Shown here piece by piece: positions 9,150 through 18,348 of a DNA stretch of 55,314 nt (position 1 is the stretch's first letter; the number at the start of each line of letters is the position of its first letter). Below the pieces are notes generated by a model. The model was not told the origin of the DNA. It did not search any database and saw nothing but the letters and a program-made list of their open reading frames with translations. The stretch covers positions 1 through 55,314 of the forward strand of contig CAMVHB010000011.1 in assembly GCA_947167155.1 (NCBI GenBank). Reading direction: 5' to 3'. Source of the DNA: an uncultured Lachnospiraceae bacterium. GTDB taxonomy: Bacteria > Bacillota > Clostridia > Lachnospirales > Lachnospiraceae. A program made the translations under genes and the position numbers.

Positions 9150-10564
9150 GACAGAGCAGGCTCACCAAAGAAATAAAAGTCATGACTCTCTTTTATGGTG
9201 ACCGGCACTATCCTCCCGATCAGGGACTCATCTCCCTTGAAATGAACTATCGCATTCTGCGAAAGACGCCCTGTAACAAGGGATCGGTCATGGGAATTTT
9301 TTTCCTCCACAAGGACCGGAAGAGTCTGTCCTACAAATCTTTTTGAATTCTCACTGCTCTTCTCGTGTATGAGATCAAGCAATCTGTCAAAGCGCTCATG
9401 AATGACTGTTTCATCTATCTGATCCGGGCGATCCGCCGCCGGAGTCCCGTCCCGCTTTGAATAAATAAAGGTAAAGGCGCTGTCAAAGCCAGCTCTTTTG
9501 ACCACATCACAGGTTTCAAGAAAGTCTTCCTCTGTTTCTCCCGGAAAGCCAACCATGATATCAGTGGTCAGCGAGATGTCCGGCAGTTTGTTTTTTATCC
9601 TGTCAACGAGAGAAAGATAACTCTCTTTCGTATAATGCCTGTTCATTTCGCAGAGCACCTTCGTGCTCCCGCTCTGAAGAGGAAGATGGATATGGCGGCA
9701 GAGCTTTTTTGAGGCACTCATTACCTCTATAAGCTCATCGGAAAGATCCTTCGGATGGCTTGTCATAAAGCGTATCCGCTCAATTCCTTCTATCTCTTCA
9801 ACTGATCTAAGAAGCATCGGGAAGGTCGTTTTGTCTCCCGGATCATTGTAGGAATTTACATTCTGCCCGAGGAGCATTATCTCTGTAACACCATCCTTTG
9901 AAAGAGCCCTGATCTCTTCAAGGATATCCTCTTTTCTCCTTGACCGCTCGGGTCCCCTTACAAAGGGGACTATGCAATAAGTGCAGAAATTGTTGCAGCC
10001 GTAGGTAATGTTCACGCCGCTTTTGAAGGGATACTTCCTCTTTGTGGGGAGGATGGGATCTGACGTAGTATTTGACAGAATAGCCGCATCATTCTTTCTG
10101 TCTATCGGAGTGACCTCGTACTGTTTTTCTTCGTATTTCAGATTCTGATACAAAAGCCGCGGAAAATCAGACAGGTTCATCGTCCCGAACACTATGTCTA
10201 CAAAGGGATAGGAGTTTCTTATCCTCTCCTCTTCTGCCTTTTCCTCCATCATGCAGCCACAGAGGATGATCTTCATGAAGGGATTTTTTTTCTTTATACC
10301 CTTCAGCTCACCAAGCCGTCCGTAGACCTTCTGATTGGCATTTTCCCTGACGGTACAGGTGTTGTAGATGACAATGTCGCAGTTCTCGTCGGGACTCTCC
10401 GAAAAGCCTGCGTATTCAAGCATACCTCTAAGCTTCTCCGAATCCCTTGCATTCATCTGACAGCCGAAGGTCGCGACATGGTATCTGAGACTTCCAATGG
10501 AATGACCTTCTTCAAGGAGTATATCCCTTATCTTTTCAAGATAATCATAAGAAATGTCCCGCAT
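9146..10564 (-). CDS. miaB: tRNA-2-methylthio-N6-dimethylallyladenosine synthase MiaB
   Basis: A 472-residue radical-SAM methylthiotransferase acting on i6A37 of tRNAs that read UNN codons. The N-terminal UPF0004 domain supplies three cluster cysteines (ATFGCQMN, the CTVREN region and CGCM). The radical SAM motif CNNFCTYC lies near residue 190, and a C-terminal TRAM domain starts at about 405. An upstream TTG at 10570 would overlap the proA stop; the ATG at 10564 lies two bases after it and is preferred. miaB often precedes mutS, but here it is followed by the NusG-II and Gx transporter genes. Confidence 0.97.
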   Translation of the reverse strand: MRDISYDYLEKIRDILLEEGHSIGSLRYHVATFGCQMNARDSEKLRGMLEYAGFSESPDENCDIVIYNTCTVRENANQKVYGRLGELKGIKKKNPFMKIILCGCMMEEKAEEERIRNSYPFVDIVFGTMNLSDFPRLLYQNLKYEEKQYEVTPIDRKNDAAILSNTTSDPILPTKRKYPFKSGVNITYGCNNFCTYCIVPFVRGPERSRRKEDILEEIRALSKDGVTEIMLLGQNVNSYNDPGDKTTFPMLLRSVEEIEGIERIRFMTSHPKDLSDELIEVMSASKKLCRHIHLPLQSGSTKVLCEMNRHYTKESYLSLVDRIKNKLPDISLTTDIMVGFPGETEEDFLETCDVVKRAGFDSAFTFIYSKRDGTPAADRPDQIDETVIHERFDRLLDLIHEKSSENSKRFVGQTLPVLVEEKNSHDRSLVTGRLSQNAIVHFKGDESLIGRIVPVTIKESHDFYFFGEPALS

Positions 10565-10566
10565 TA

Positions 10567-11820
10567 TCAAGGCCTTACCTGTCCGTTTCCAAGGATCGTA
10601 TACTTTGTGGTCGTAAGCGCTTTAAGTCCCATGGGACCTCTCGCGTGGAGCTTCTGCGTTGATATCCCGACCTCCGCCCCGAAGCCGAACTCCCCTCCGT
10701 CAGTGAAACGTGTTGACGCATTCACATAGACGCATGCCGAATCGACCTTCTGAAGGAAGACCCTCGCGTTCTCATAATCCTCAGTGATTATGGCATCCGA
10801 ATGATGGGTTGAATATGTATTGATATGCTCTATCGCTTCTTCAAGAGATGAAACGGTCTTTATCGAAAGCTCAAGCGCAAGATATTCCTTCGAAAAGTCA
10901 TCCTCCGTTGCGGGAAGGACTCCTTCTCCCTTGAATGCGCCTATTGAAGCCTCGTCTGCATGATATGAGATGTCATAGCCCTTCAGCCTTTCAATAAGGC
11001 GGGGAAGTAGTGTGTCCTTGATCTTTTCATGGACGACGAGGGACTCCATTGCATTGCAGACACCTATCCTCTGAGTCTTCGCATTTTCTATGATGGGAAG
11101 CGCCTTTTCAAGGTCTGCACTCTCGTCTACAAAGATATGACAGTTTCCCGTGCCTGTCTCAATGCAGGGAATGGTCGAGTTTTCCTTTACAGACCTGATA
11201 AGCCCCGCACCGCCGCGAGGTATCAGAAGGTCAACAAACCTGTCCTGATGCATGAACTCCTCTGTAGCGCTGCGCTCAGTCTCTCCTATAAGGGTCACGA
11301 AATTGGGATCATGTCCCATATCTGAGATTACTGCCCTGAAAGCATCAACAATGCTGCGGTTTGAATTGATCGCGTCAGAACCGCCTTTCAAAACAACCGC
11401 GTTCGAGGTCTTCAAACAAAGAGAGGCAATATCAGCAGTCACATTGGGACGGGCTTCATATATGACTCCTATCACTCCCATTGGAACGCGCTTTTCTGTG
11501 ATCTCAAGCCCGTTCGGACGCACAAAGCCCGAAACTGTTTCTCCTATGGGGTCTGGAAGCAGGGCTACCTCTCTCATCGCGTCCGCGATCTTTTTTATCC
11601 TCTCCTTTGTAAGAAGAAGCCTGTCAAGGAGACCTTCCGAAAGCCCCTTCTCCTTTCCGTTCTTCATATCAAGGGCATTTGAAAGGATAATGGCATCCGC
11701 ATTCTTTTCAAGTGCATAAGCCATTCGAAGAAGTATCTCATTCTTTTCATTGGTTCCGAGGGTCAGAAGCTCATAGGAAGCCTTTTTTGCGTTTTTGCAG
11801 ATATTTTCTATCTCACTCAT
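10567..11820 (-). CDS. proA: Gamma-glutamyl phosphate reductase ProA
   Basis: A 417-residue NADPH-dependent reductase that converts glutamyl-5-phosphate to glutamate semialdehyde in proline synthesis. It has the aldehyde dehydrogenase fold; the catalytic cysteine lies in the QRIGVCNAMES segment near residue 255. The PRGGAGLIR and C-terminal GEFGFGAEVGIST motifs are typical. The ATG at 11820 has AGAGGA upstream. The gene is separated from proB by the formyl-THF cyclo-ligase gene, but all three are close together on one strand. Confidence 0.97.
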   Translation of the reverse strand: MSEIENICKNAKKASYELLTLGTNEKNEILLRMAYALEKNADAIILSNALDMKNGKEKGLSEGLLDRLLLTKERIKKIADAMREVALLPDPIGETVSGFVRPNGLEITEKRVPMGVIGVIYEARPNVTADIASLCLKTSNAVVLKGGSDAINSNRSIVDAFRAVISDMGHDPNFVTLIGETERSATEEFMHQDRFVDLLIPRGGAGLIRSVKENSTIPCIETGTGNCHIFVDESADLEKALPIIENAKTQRIGVCNAMESLVVHEKIKDTLLPRLIERLKGYDISYHADEASIGAFKGEGVLPATEDDFSKEYLALELSIKTVSSLEEAIEHINTYSTHHSDAIITEDYENARVFLQKVDSACVYVNASTRFTDGGEFGFGAEVGISTQKLHARGPMGLKALTTTKYTILGNGQVRP

Positions 11821-11839
11821 AAATAATATCCTCTCTTTT

Positions 11840-12379
11840 TTATGCGATCATCACAAAATTGAGCTGTACATCAGACAAGTCACACGGGAGCTCATCAAAG
11901 ACCTGCTCCTCAAAGCAGACACCAAGAGTGATCATCCCGGGATTTTTTGAAAGAAACCTGTCATAATATCCCTTGCCATAGCCAAGGCGCATCCCTTCTT
12001 TTGTAAAGGCGAGCCCGGGAACTATACAAAGAGTCTTTTCATGATAAATATAAGGCTCATCCCTTGAAACGGGCTCCATCACGCGCATGGGACCCTCAGA
12101 AAAACCGTCGAAAGAATGCGGTGAAAAAAAAGAAAGATCATCCTTTGAAGTTACCGGAAAGAAAAGCTTCCTTCCGCCATCCTCCCATTTTTTGTAGGCG
12201 TCCCGAAGGTCTATCTCAAGGGGCATCGGATAGTAACACAGTATCTCCTGAAACGAAAGGTCGGAGAGAAATTCTGTGATCCCTTCACAGAGCCTTTTTT
12301 CCCTTGCCTTCTTTTCAAGAGGATCCATAGCCTTTCGAAAGGCCTTCATTGTTTCACGGATGCTTTGCTTTTCTGTCAT
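11840..12379 (-). CDS. 5-formyltetrahydrofolate cyclo-ligase
   Basis: A 179-residue enzyme (MTHFS, YgfA family) that converts 5-formyl-THF to 5,10-methenyl-THF using ATP, returning an inhibitory folate to the pool. The C-terminal signature GYGKGYYDRFL near residue 135 is the nucleotide/folate-binding loop, preceded by the PGLAFTKEGMRLG segment. The N-terminus carries the expected helical REKRL-type region. The ATG overlaps the proB stop (ATGA), so translation is coupled to proB. Its place between proB and proA is unusual but may have no functional meaning. Confidence 0.93.
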   Translation of the reverse strand: MTEKQSIRETMKAFRKAMDPLEKKAREKRLCEGITEFLSDLSFQEILCYYPMPLEIDLRDAYKKWEDGGRKLFFPVTSKDDLSFFSPHSFDGFSEGPMRVMEPVSRDEPYIYHEKTLCIVPGLAFTKEGMRLGYGKGYYDRFLSKNPGMITLGVCFEEQVFDELPCDLSDVQLNFVMIA

Positions 12380-13224
12380 CTGATAGTCGATTCTATATAT
12401 TTTTGAATATCAAAGGTCTCGTCATATCTGGGAGCAAAAAAGGTTCCGATCTTCTTTCCGTCAAAGATCTCATGAAGGACCGAAACGTCCTGCGCACTTA
12501 CTATAAGCATGGATGTACCACAGCGTGTAGCGATCTTTGCGGCTATTATCTTTGTTTCCATGCCGCCGGTACCGACAGAACTTCCTGTCTCGCCTGAAGC
12601 CATCTTTACTATTTCATCATTGATATCATCTACTCTTGAGATAAGTGAGGCATCTTTGTCTCTTCTGGGGTCTCCTGTATAGAGCCCGTCAATATCAGAC
12701 ATCAGAATGAGCCTATGAGCCGAGATCAGGGAGGCGACAATGGCCGATAGCGTATCATTGTCACCGAACTGGATATCATAGGTCGATATTGTATCATTCG
12801 CGTTTACAACAGGGATCACACCCATGGAAAAAAGCTCTGAAAAGGCATTTTGAGCATTCATCCTTGACTCTTCATTAAGAAGAGTATTCTTTGTCATCAA
12901 TATCTGCCCGATGGTCTGATTGAATCGTGAGAAAGCCTCCTGATATATCATCATGAGCCTTGACTGCCCGATAGATGCAAGCGCCTGCTTTTCGGACAAG
13001 GTCTTTGGCTTTTCAGTGCGCATGAGCATCTGCCTGCCTATCGCAATCGCCCCGGAGCTTACAAGGCAGACATCAAGTCCGCGGTTGCGAAGATCAGTTA
13101 GTTCCATCGCAAGCCGCTCAATCTTGATATAATCAGGTTTTCCCGTTTCGGGATGCATCAGGGAATTTGAGCCTATCTTGATCACAACCCTGCTCTCCAT
13201 GACGGGACGTATTAATTCATTCAT
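12376..13224 (-). CDS. proB: Glutamate 5-kinase ProB (short form without PUA domain)
   Basis: A 282-residue amino-acid kinase that phosphorylates glutamate in the first step of proline synthesis. Visible motifs are VVKIGSNSL near residue 15, SSGAIAIG near 60, VNANDTIS near 145, and the C-terminal GTGGMETKI segment. It ends soon after the kinase domain and lacks the roughly 100-residue PUA domain of E. coli ProB; such short forms exist in Firmicutes. The ATG at 13224 has CGGAGA upstream. A TTG at 13242 is in frame but lies in a duplicated copy of the start region. It diverges from apbE. Confidence 0.95.
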   Translation of the reverse strand: MNELIRPVMESRVVIKIGSNSLMHPETGKPDYIKIERLAMELTDLRNRGLDVCLVSSGAIAIGRQMLMRTEKPKTLSEKQALASIGQSRLMMIYQEAFSRFNQTIGQILMTKNTLLNEESRMNAQNAFSELFSMGVIPVVNANDTISTYDIQFGDNDTLSAIVASLISAHRLILMSDIDGLYTGDPRRDKDASLISRVDDINDEIVKMASGETGSSVGTGGMETKIIAAKIATRCGTSMLIVSAQDVSVLHEIFDGKKIGTFFAPRYDETFDIQKYIESTIR

Positions 13225-13256
13225 AAAAAATCTCCGATACAAAAAATCTCTGATAT
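13225..13256. repeat. Tandem 16-bp duplication in the proB-apbE intergenic region
   Basis: Two adjacent 16-base units, 13225-13240 and 13241-13256, share the pattern AAAAAATCTCYGATAY and differ at two positions. On the minus strand each unit holds a GGAGA/AGAGA-like stretch followed by a run of T; the copy nearer proB supplies its ribosome binding site. Confidence 0.7.
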
Positions 13257-13270
13257 GTTACCATAAGTGC

Positions 13271-14344
13271 ATGAAAAAATCACGAAAACCATTATTAACA
13301 ACCAAACTGTTCATCCTGTTCATCATTGCCTCCCTGACTCTCCCTCTCCTGTCCTCGTCCTGTTCGGCATCGACTACCTCAAAGGAAACGAAAGATGGCT
13401 TCTACTTTGATACGATAATTTCTATCACCCTTTACGGAACTTCTTCTGAAAACGAAAAACTGTTCAATGGATGCTTTTCGCTTGCAAAGAAATATGAGAA
13501 CCTTTTTTCGACAGCGATAAGCACCTCAGACATCTCGATGATAAATAATTCCAAAGGGAACCCCGTGATAGTCGACCCCGAGACTTTGCGGCTTGTTGAA
13601 AAAGGTTTAAACTACGAAGAAATTTCGGACGGCATTTTTTCGATCACCTGCGGAGTATTGTCAGAGCTATGGAATGTGAGTGAGCGCGCAAAGAATCTTG
13701 ACAATGAAAGCCCAATCCCTCCCGAAAATGAAATTTCTTCCGCTTTGTCGAGCGTAGGTGGGGAAAAGATAGCGATTGACCCCGAAAAATATGAGATTAC
13801 TCTACTTGATGAAAATACGAGGCTTGACCTCGGAGGGATCGCAAAGGGATATATCGCAGACCGTATGAAGGACTATCTACTGTCGATGGGATGTAAAAAT
13901 GCCATCATCAATCTCGGCGGTAATGTGCTCTGCATAGGAAGACGCCCGGATGATAAGCCGTTCACGGTCGGAGTGCAAAAGCCCTTCGCCGAAGCAAATG
14001 AGGCTGCCTTTACTCTTTCTGTCGATTCCTGCTCTGTCGTAACAAGTGGCGACTATCAGAGATATTTCATGAAGGACGGAGAGCTTTTTCATCATATACT
14101 GGATCTTGGCAATGGCTATCCGGCAAGTACCGGACTTGATTCCGTCACTATAGTATCTGATTCGTCGTTGGATGGAGATGCTCTTTCCACAATATGCTTC
14201 CTGCTCGGAAGAGAAAAGTCTTTACGCTTTTTAAAGAGTCTCTCCGAAAAACAGCCCGACACCTCCTATGAGGCGGTATTCATCGATACTGAGGGAAATA
14301 TCCATCCGACAGACGGATTATCAGACATCATCGACATCAGATAG
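13271..14344 (+). CDS. apbE: FAD:protein FMN transferase ApbE (lipoprotein)
   Basis: A 357-residue secreted lipoprotein that attaches FMN from FAD to a threonine in target proteins such as RnfG and RnfD. The N-terminus is a lipoprotein signal: basic start, hydrophobic stretch at about 12-30, then LSSSC as lipobox. Family motifs follow: FDTIISITLYG, RLDLGGIAKGYIAD, NLGGNVLC, and the C-terminal HHILDLGNGYPA stretch with its DGDALST loop. The ATG at 13271 has no obvious Shine-Dalgarno. The rnf operon, with both expected substrates, lies about 2.6 kb away on the other strand, so functional linkage is likely. Confidence 0.94.
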   Translation: MKKSRKPLLTTKLFILFIIASLTLPLLSSSCSASTTSKETKDGFYFDTIISITLYGTSSENEKLFNGCFSLAKKYENLFSTAISTSDISMINNSKGNPVIVDPETLRLVEKGLNYEEISDGIFSITCGVLSELWNVSERAKNLDNESPIPPENEISSALSSVGGEKIAIDPEKYEITLLDENTRLDLGGIAKGYIADRMKDYLLSMGCKNAIINLGGNVLCIGRRPDDKPFTVGVQKPFAEANEAAFTLSVDSCSVVTSGDYQRYFMKDGELFHHILDLGNGYPASTGLDSVTIVSDSSLDGDALSTICFLLGREKSLRFLKSLSEKQPDTSYEAVFIDTEGNIHPTDGLSDIIDIR

Positions 14345-14359
14345 TTTTTTGTATATAAT
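14331..14359 (+). promoter_or_regulatory. Strong sigma-A-type promoter for the hybrid histidine kinase
   Basis: TCGACA at 14331-14336, a 17-base spacer, and a perfect TATAAT at 14354-14359. The -35 box lies inside the last codons of apbE, so the kinase gene can be transcribed separately from apbE. A GGAGG site at 14393-14397 precedes the ATG at 14406. Confidence 0.75.
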
Positions 14360-14405
14360 ATATAAGTTGTGATTGTTTTGATGCATTTTTTTGGAGGTTA
14401 TCTAC

Positions 14406-16901
14406 ATGCCTGCTGACAATATATTTGACAATATGGAGACGATTGCCGCCTCGGTGATAATAGTAGATACCATTACCGGAAAATACCGTGTTTTAAAAAA
14501 GCACTGGTCCTTCTCAAACGATTATACAGACGGTATCGCATGGAATGATTCCGTAAGAGCTTTCAAACAGCATGAGCTTCTTCCGGATCAGGAAAATATG
14601 TCTCTTGTAGACCGGTTGCTCACTGAAAACCTGGTTGAAGAATTGAAGGATGCGGAGACCTATATATCCATTGATGTCCAAAAAAAGGATACAGTATGGT
14701 GCCGTCTTCGGGCTGTTCCCTCTGAAGCCGATGAAAACGGAAAGATCACAAAGGTTGTTGTAACGATCGCAAACATCACTACCGACGTCAGGAAGAGATT
14801 TGAAGAAGAGCGTCTGAAAAAACGCTATCATGCTCTTCAGTCCGTAATGAGCCGGATACATGATTCGGAATTTCTTTGCAATCTGGATGAAGGAACTTAT
14901 CACGCCTTCAAGATGCCTTCAGCCCTCGGTGACCTGATTGGCGCTGATGGGAAAGCCAATGATCTTATCAATATTTTTATCAATCTGCTTCGTGATACGA
15001 GCGGTAAATTTGACTCTGCAAGCTCTTCTTCATCACTTCGGGAATTAAAGGAGAAGCTTTCCCCCAAATGGCTCAAGCAGAACCTTAAGGGCGGACGTCT
15101 TCTTGAGATTGATTATCATCGCATGAAAAACGGCGTGGAAAAATGGTACCGCATCAGCTTTTCAACCGTCACGCAGAATGATAAGGGTGAACCGAATAAT
15201 ATAATGGTCTTCACCACCGATATCACTGACAATATCCTTGAGGAACAGAGACTTAAGAATGAGCTCATGATCTCGAATGAGAATCTTGAAAAGGAGATGA
15301 TGCTCCTTCGCTCCTTCAAAAACATATATTTTCTCTCTGTATATGGCGATCTGAAAACGAACCGCATACATATCATAGAGGCTGATGAGACATTCCAGAA
15401 GCTTTGTGAAGAAAAAGATTATAATCTCACGACTATCTACAAGACTTCTATCGAAAAATACATTTCTTTGGATTTCAAAGAAAAGATCAATGACTTTCTT
15501 GATCCTGAGACCTTCCTTGAAAGATTTATGGATACAGATCTTCTTACAATTGATTACACCTCAGTCAATGGCCGCTGGAACAGAATGCATCTTATCAAGG
15601 TCAACTCCGATGACAGCGGCAGGGCTGTAAATGTCATCTGCGCCGTCCAGGATATAGATGAGATAAAGAAGAGTGAATTCCAGTATCAGACGGCCTTGAT
15701 AGAATCTGCCCGCGCGGCTGAAAAAGCAAACCAGGCAAAGACTGAATTTCTTTCCCAGATGTCCCATGACATCAGGACTCCCTTGAATGCCATAATCGGC
15801 TTTTCCACTATTATGCTCGGAGACAGCGGCGACCCCGCCCAGGTAGAGAATTATACAAAAAAAATACTATCCTCCGGCAAACAGCTACTTCTCCTCATAA
15901 ATGACGTTCTTGACATGTCAAAGATCGAATCGGGAAAGATCGACCTTTCCGCAAAGCCCTTCTCGCTCTTCGATATGCTCTGTTCAGTGAAGGAAGTGAT
16001 CAAGACTATCGCGGACGCAAAGCATCAGGATTTCAAGATGGTCATTGAAGAAATGGAGCATGACTCCTTCAATGCCGACGAATCAAGAATAAACCAGATC
16101 CTCATCAATCTTCTTAACAATTCCGTGAAATACACTCCTGTCGGAGGGAGCATCACGCTTTCAGTCTCTTCAGAGCACGGAAATACTGACAAATATGACA
16201 GGATTACCTTCATCGTTGAAGATACAGGCTACGGGATGTCAAAGTCCTTCCTTGAGGAAGCCTTCAAGCCCTTCTCAAGGGAACAGAGAAGCGACACCAT
16301 TTCCGTGCAGGGTACAGGACTTGGGCTTTCCATCACGAAGAATCTCGTGGATCTAATGAGCGGAACCATTGATGTCGTCTCGGAGGAGGGAAAGGGGTCC
16401 CGTTTCACAGTCATCATACCGATGAAGGTCTCTGAGACTCTCGCGGAAAAGAAGGAAGAGACGAAGGAGGACTCAGAGAATATTTTAAAAGGACTGAATA
16501 TTCTTGTGGCCGAGGACAATCCCCTGAATTCAGAGATAATGACTCAGATAATGAAGATAAACGGTGCTTCCGTAGTGATCGCTCCTAATGGTCAGGAGGC
16601 CGTAAACACCTTCCAAAGCAACAAAGAAGGCACCTTTGACCTTATCCTCATGGATATACAGATGCCCGTGATGAACGGCTACGAAGCTGCAAGAGCAATA
16701 AGAGCACTTTCAAACGATAACCGACCTGACGCCTCTTCCATCCCCATCATAGCCGTCACAGCGAATGCATTTACGGATGATGTACGGGAAGCTCTCCTTT
16801 CAGGTATGAATGCACATATTTCAAAGCCTATAAATGTAAATGCCATGAAGAGCACTGTTTCCAAGGTGCTTGACGGGATCAATGAAAAAACGCCGTCCTG
16901 A
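14406..16901 (+). CDS. Hybrid sensor histidine kinase/response regulator with PAS-type sensing regions
   Basis: An 831-residue protein without transmembrane segments, so probably a cytoplasmic sensor. The first ~440 residues hold two or three divergent PAS-like regions, several ending in the typical VCAVQDID- or VFTTDIT-like strand. The HisKA box has His454 (SHDIRTPLNAI). The HATPase domain shows the N box near 560, DTGYGMS, and the GTGLGLSI loop. The C-terminal receiver has the Glu703/Asp704 acidic pair and phospho-acceptor Asp750, with a KP motif near the end. There is no DNA-binding output or separate Hpt, so its target is unknown. The ATG at 14406 has GGAGG upstream; an in-frame TTG at 14391 is unlikely. 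Confidence 0.93.
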   Translation: MPADNIFDNMETIAASVIIVDTITGKYRVLKKHWSFSNDYTDGIAWNDSVRAFKQHELLPDQENMSLVDRLLTENLVEELKDAETYISIDVQKKDTVWCRLRAVPSEADENGKITKVVVTIANITTDVRKRFEEERLKKRYHALQSVMSRIHDSEFLCNLDEGTYHAFKMPSALGDLIGADGKANDLINIFINLLRDTSGKFDSASSSSSLRELKEKLSPKWLKQNLKGGRLLEIDYHRMKNGVEKWYRISFSTVTQNDKGEPNNIMVFTTDITDNILEEQRLKNELMISNENLEKEMMLLRSFKNIYFLSVYGDLKTNRIHIIEADETFQKLCEEKDYNLTTIYKTSIEKYISLDFKEKINDFLDPETFLERFMDTDLLTIDYTSVNGRWNRMHLIKVNSDDSGRAVNVICAVQDIDEIKKSEFQYQTALIESARAAEKANQAKTEFLSQMSHDIRTPLNAIIGFSTIMLGDSGDPAQVENYTKKILSSGKQLLLLINDVLDMSKIESGKIDLSAKPFSLFDMLCSVKEVIKTIADAKHQDFKMVIEEMEHDSFNADESRINQILINLLNNSVKYTPVGGSITLSVSSEHGNTDKYDRITFIVEDTGYGMSKSFLEEAFKPFSREQRSDTISVQGTGLGLSITKNLVDLMSGTIDVVSEEGKGSRFTVIIPMKVSETLAEKKEETKEDSENILKGLNILVAEDNPLNSEIMTQIMKINGASVVIAPNGQEAVNTFQSNKEGTFDLILMDIQMPVMNGYEAARAIRALSNDNRPDASSIPIIAVTANAFTDDVREALLSGMNAHISKPINVNAMKSTVSKVLDGINEKTPS

Positions 16902-16910
16902 TGGACGGCG
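16891..16910. terminator. Bidirectional intrinsic terminator between kinase and rnfB
   Basis: An 8-bp GC-rich stem (16891-16898 with 16903-16910) closes a TGAT loop. On the plus strand it is followed by CTTCTTTTTA, and on the minus strand by a run of six T, so it can stop both converging transcripts. The stop codon of the histidine kinase lies in the loop. Confidence 0.85.
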
Positions 16911-16917
16911 CTTCTTT

Positions 16918-17712
16918 TTATCTTCTTATGATCACTTTCTTCGGACACTTCTCTGCGCAGGTTCCGCAGCCGGTACATTTTGACTGGTCTATGTAAGCGA
17001 CATTGTCAACGACATGGACAGCATCTGAAGGACAGTTCTTCTCGCACAGGTGGCAAGCAATACAGCCTGTATCACATACTGCCATGACATCCTTGCCCTT
17101 GTCCTTGTTGGAGCAGCCAACTGCCTCAGAAGCGCTGTAGGGGATGAGCTCGATGAGATGCCTGGGGCAGGCCTTGATGCAGGCGCCGCAGGCCTTGCAA
17201 GCCTCTTTGTCAACTACCGATATCCCGTTTACGATATGGATCGCATCAAATGCGCAGGCGCTGACGCACGAGCCAAAGCCAAGACATCCGTAGTTGCAGG
17301 CCTTGGGTCCGCCGCCGGGAACAAGAGCCACGACCGAGCAGTCCTTTGCTCCCGAGTATTCATACTTGTCCTTTGCCTTTTCACAGGTTCCGGCGCACTT
17401 TACAAAGGCAACCATCCTCTCTGATGAACCGGCATCGACTCCCATTATCTTTGCGATCTTTGAAGCCACCGGAGGTCCTCCAACGGGGCACTGTCCGACC
17501 GGAGCATCACCCTTTGCGATTGCCTCCGCAAGCCCTGAACAGCCGGGATAGCCGCAGCCTCCGCAATTGTTTCCCGGAAGTACGGCAAGTACTGCCTCCT
17601 CCCTCTCATCCACCTTTACCTTGAACTTCTCGGAAGCGAAGGAGAGGAAAAAGCCGATTATACAGCCGACAGCGCCAACCAGAACTATCGACATTATTAT
17701 TCCATAAGCCAT
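16918..17712 (-). CDS. rnfB: Rnf complex ferredoxin subunit RnfB
   Basis: A 264-residue membrane-anchored iron-sulfur protein that takes electrons from reduced ferredoxin into the Rnf complex. One N-terminal transmembrane segment (about 5-27) is followed by the CGGCGYPGC cluster motif near residue 50, then several CxxCxxCxxxCP ferredoxin motifs in the C-terminal half, one of them ending at residue 258. The clostridial type with extra clusters matches this size. The ATG has GGGAGGGAG upstream. It is the last gene of rnfCDGEAB, the usual clostridial order, and stops at the bidirectional terminator. Confidence 0.97.
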   Translation of the reverse strand: MAYGIIMSIVLVGAVGCIIGFFLSFASEKFKVKVDEREEAVLAVLPGNNCGGCGYPGCSGLAEAIAKGDAPVGQCPVGGPPVASKIAKIMGVDAGSSERMVAFVKCAGTCEKAKDKYEYSGAKDCSVVALVPGGGPKACNYGCLGFGSCVSACAFDAIHIVNGISVVDKEACKACGACIKACPRHLIELIPYSASEAVGCSNKDKGKDVMAVCDTGCIACHLCEKNCPSDAVHVVDNVAYIDQSKCTGCGTCAEKCPKKVIIRR

Positions 17713-17730
17713 AACTCTTCACTCCCTCCC

Positions 17731-18348
17731 TTACTTGATAACACCGGAAAAACCGCAGAATGCGATAGCCATAAGACCCGCTGTAACCACAACAATGCCG
17801 GTTCCCTTGAAAGCGCGCGGGACATCATTTTTTTCCATCTTTTCCCTGATCGATGCCAGAATGACGATCGCGATCATGAAGCCCACAGCTGTTCCGAAGC
17901 CGTAAAAGGTTCCCTTCAGAATGGAGAACGGAGCGTCGGTATCGTAGTAATTGGTAACATTTGTAAGCGCTACACCGAGAACTGCGCAGTTCGTTGTTAT
18001 CAGAGGAAGATAAACTCCAAGCGATCTGTAAAGCGACGGAACATGCTTCTTTAATACCATCTCAACAAACTGAACGAGCGCCGCGATCACGAGGATGAAA
18101 ATAATAGTCTGAAGATAAGTAAAGCCTGTAGGTATCAGTACGAACTTGTAGATCACTCCGGTGACTATGGAAGCAAGTGTTATCACGAATATGATGGCTA
18201 CTCCCATTCCGAGTGCGGTCTCAACCTTTTTGGAAACCCCGAAGAACGGGCAGAGTCCCAGAAACTGGGAAAGTACTACATTGCTGACGACAGAGGTCGA
18301 GACAAGTATGAGCATAAGCTCGGCGAAGATATTCATTTCACCGCTCAT
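17731..18348 (-). CDS. rnfA: Rnf complex membrane subunit RnfA
   Basis: A 205-residue integral membrane protein with six hydrophobic segments, part of the ion-translocating core. The SNVVLSQFLGLCPFFGVS segment near residue 22-40 holds the conserved cysteine that, with its RnfE counterpart, ligates an intramembrane [2Fe-2S] cluster; a second cysteine lies in the TTNCAVLG segment. It overlaps the rnfE stop by one base (TAATG) with GGAGG nine bases upstream. A start at 18336 (MNIFAEL) would also be possible and would match the shorter family members. Confidence 0.96.
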   Translation of the reverse strand: MSGEMNIFAELMLILVSTSVVSNVVLSQFLGLCPFFGVSKKVETALGMGVAIIFVITLASIVTGVIYKFVLIPTGFTYLQTIIFILVIAALVQFVEMVLKKHVPSLYRSLGVYLPLITTNCAVLGVALTNVTNYYDTDAPFSILKGTFYGFGTAVGFMIAIVILASIREKMEKNDVPRAFKGTGIVVVTAGLMAIAFCGFSGVIK

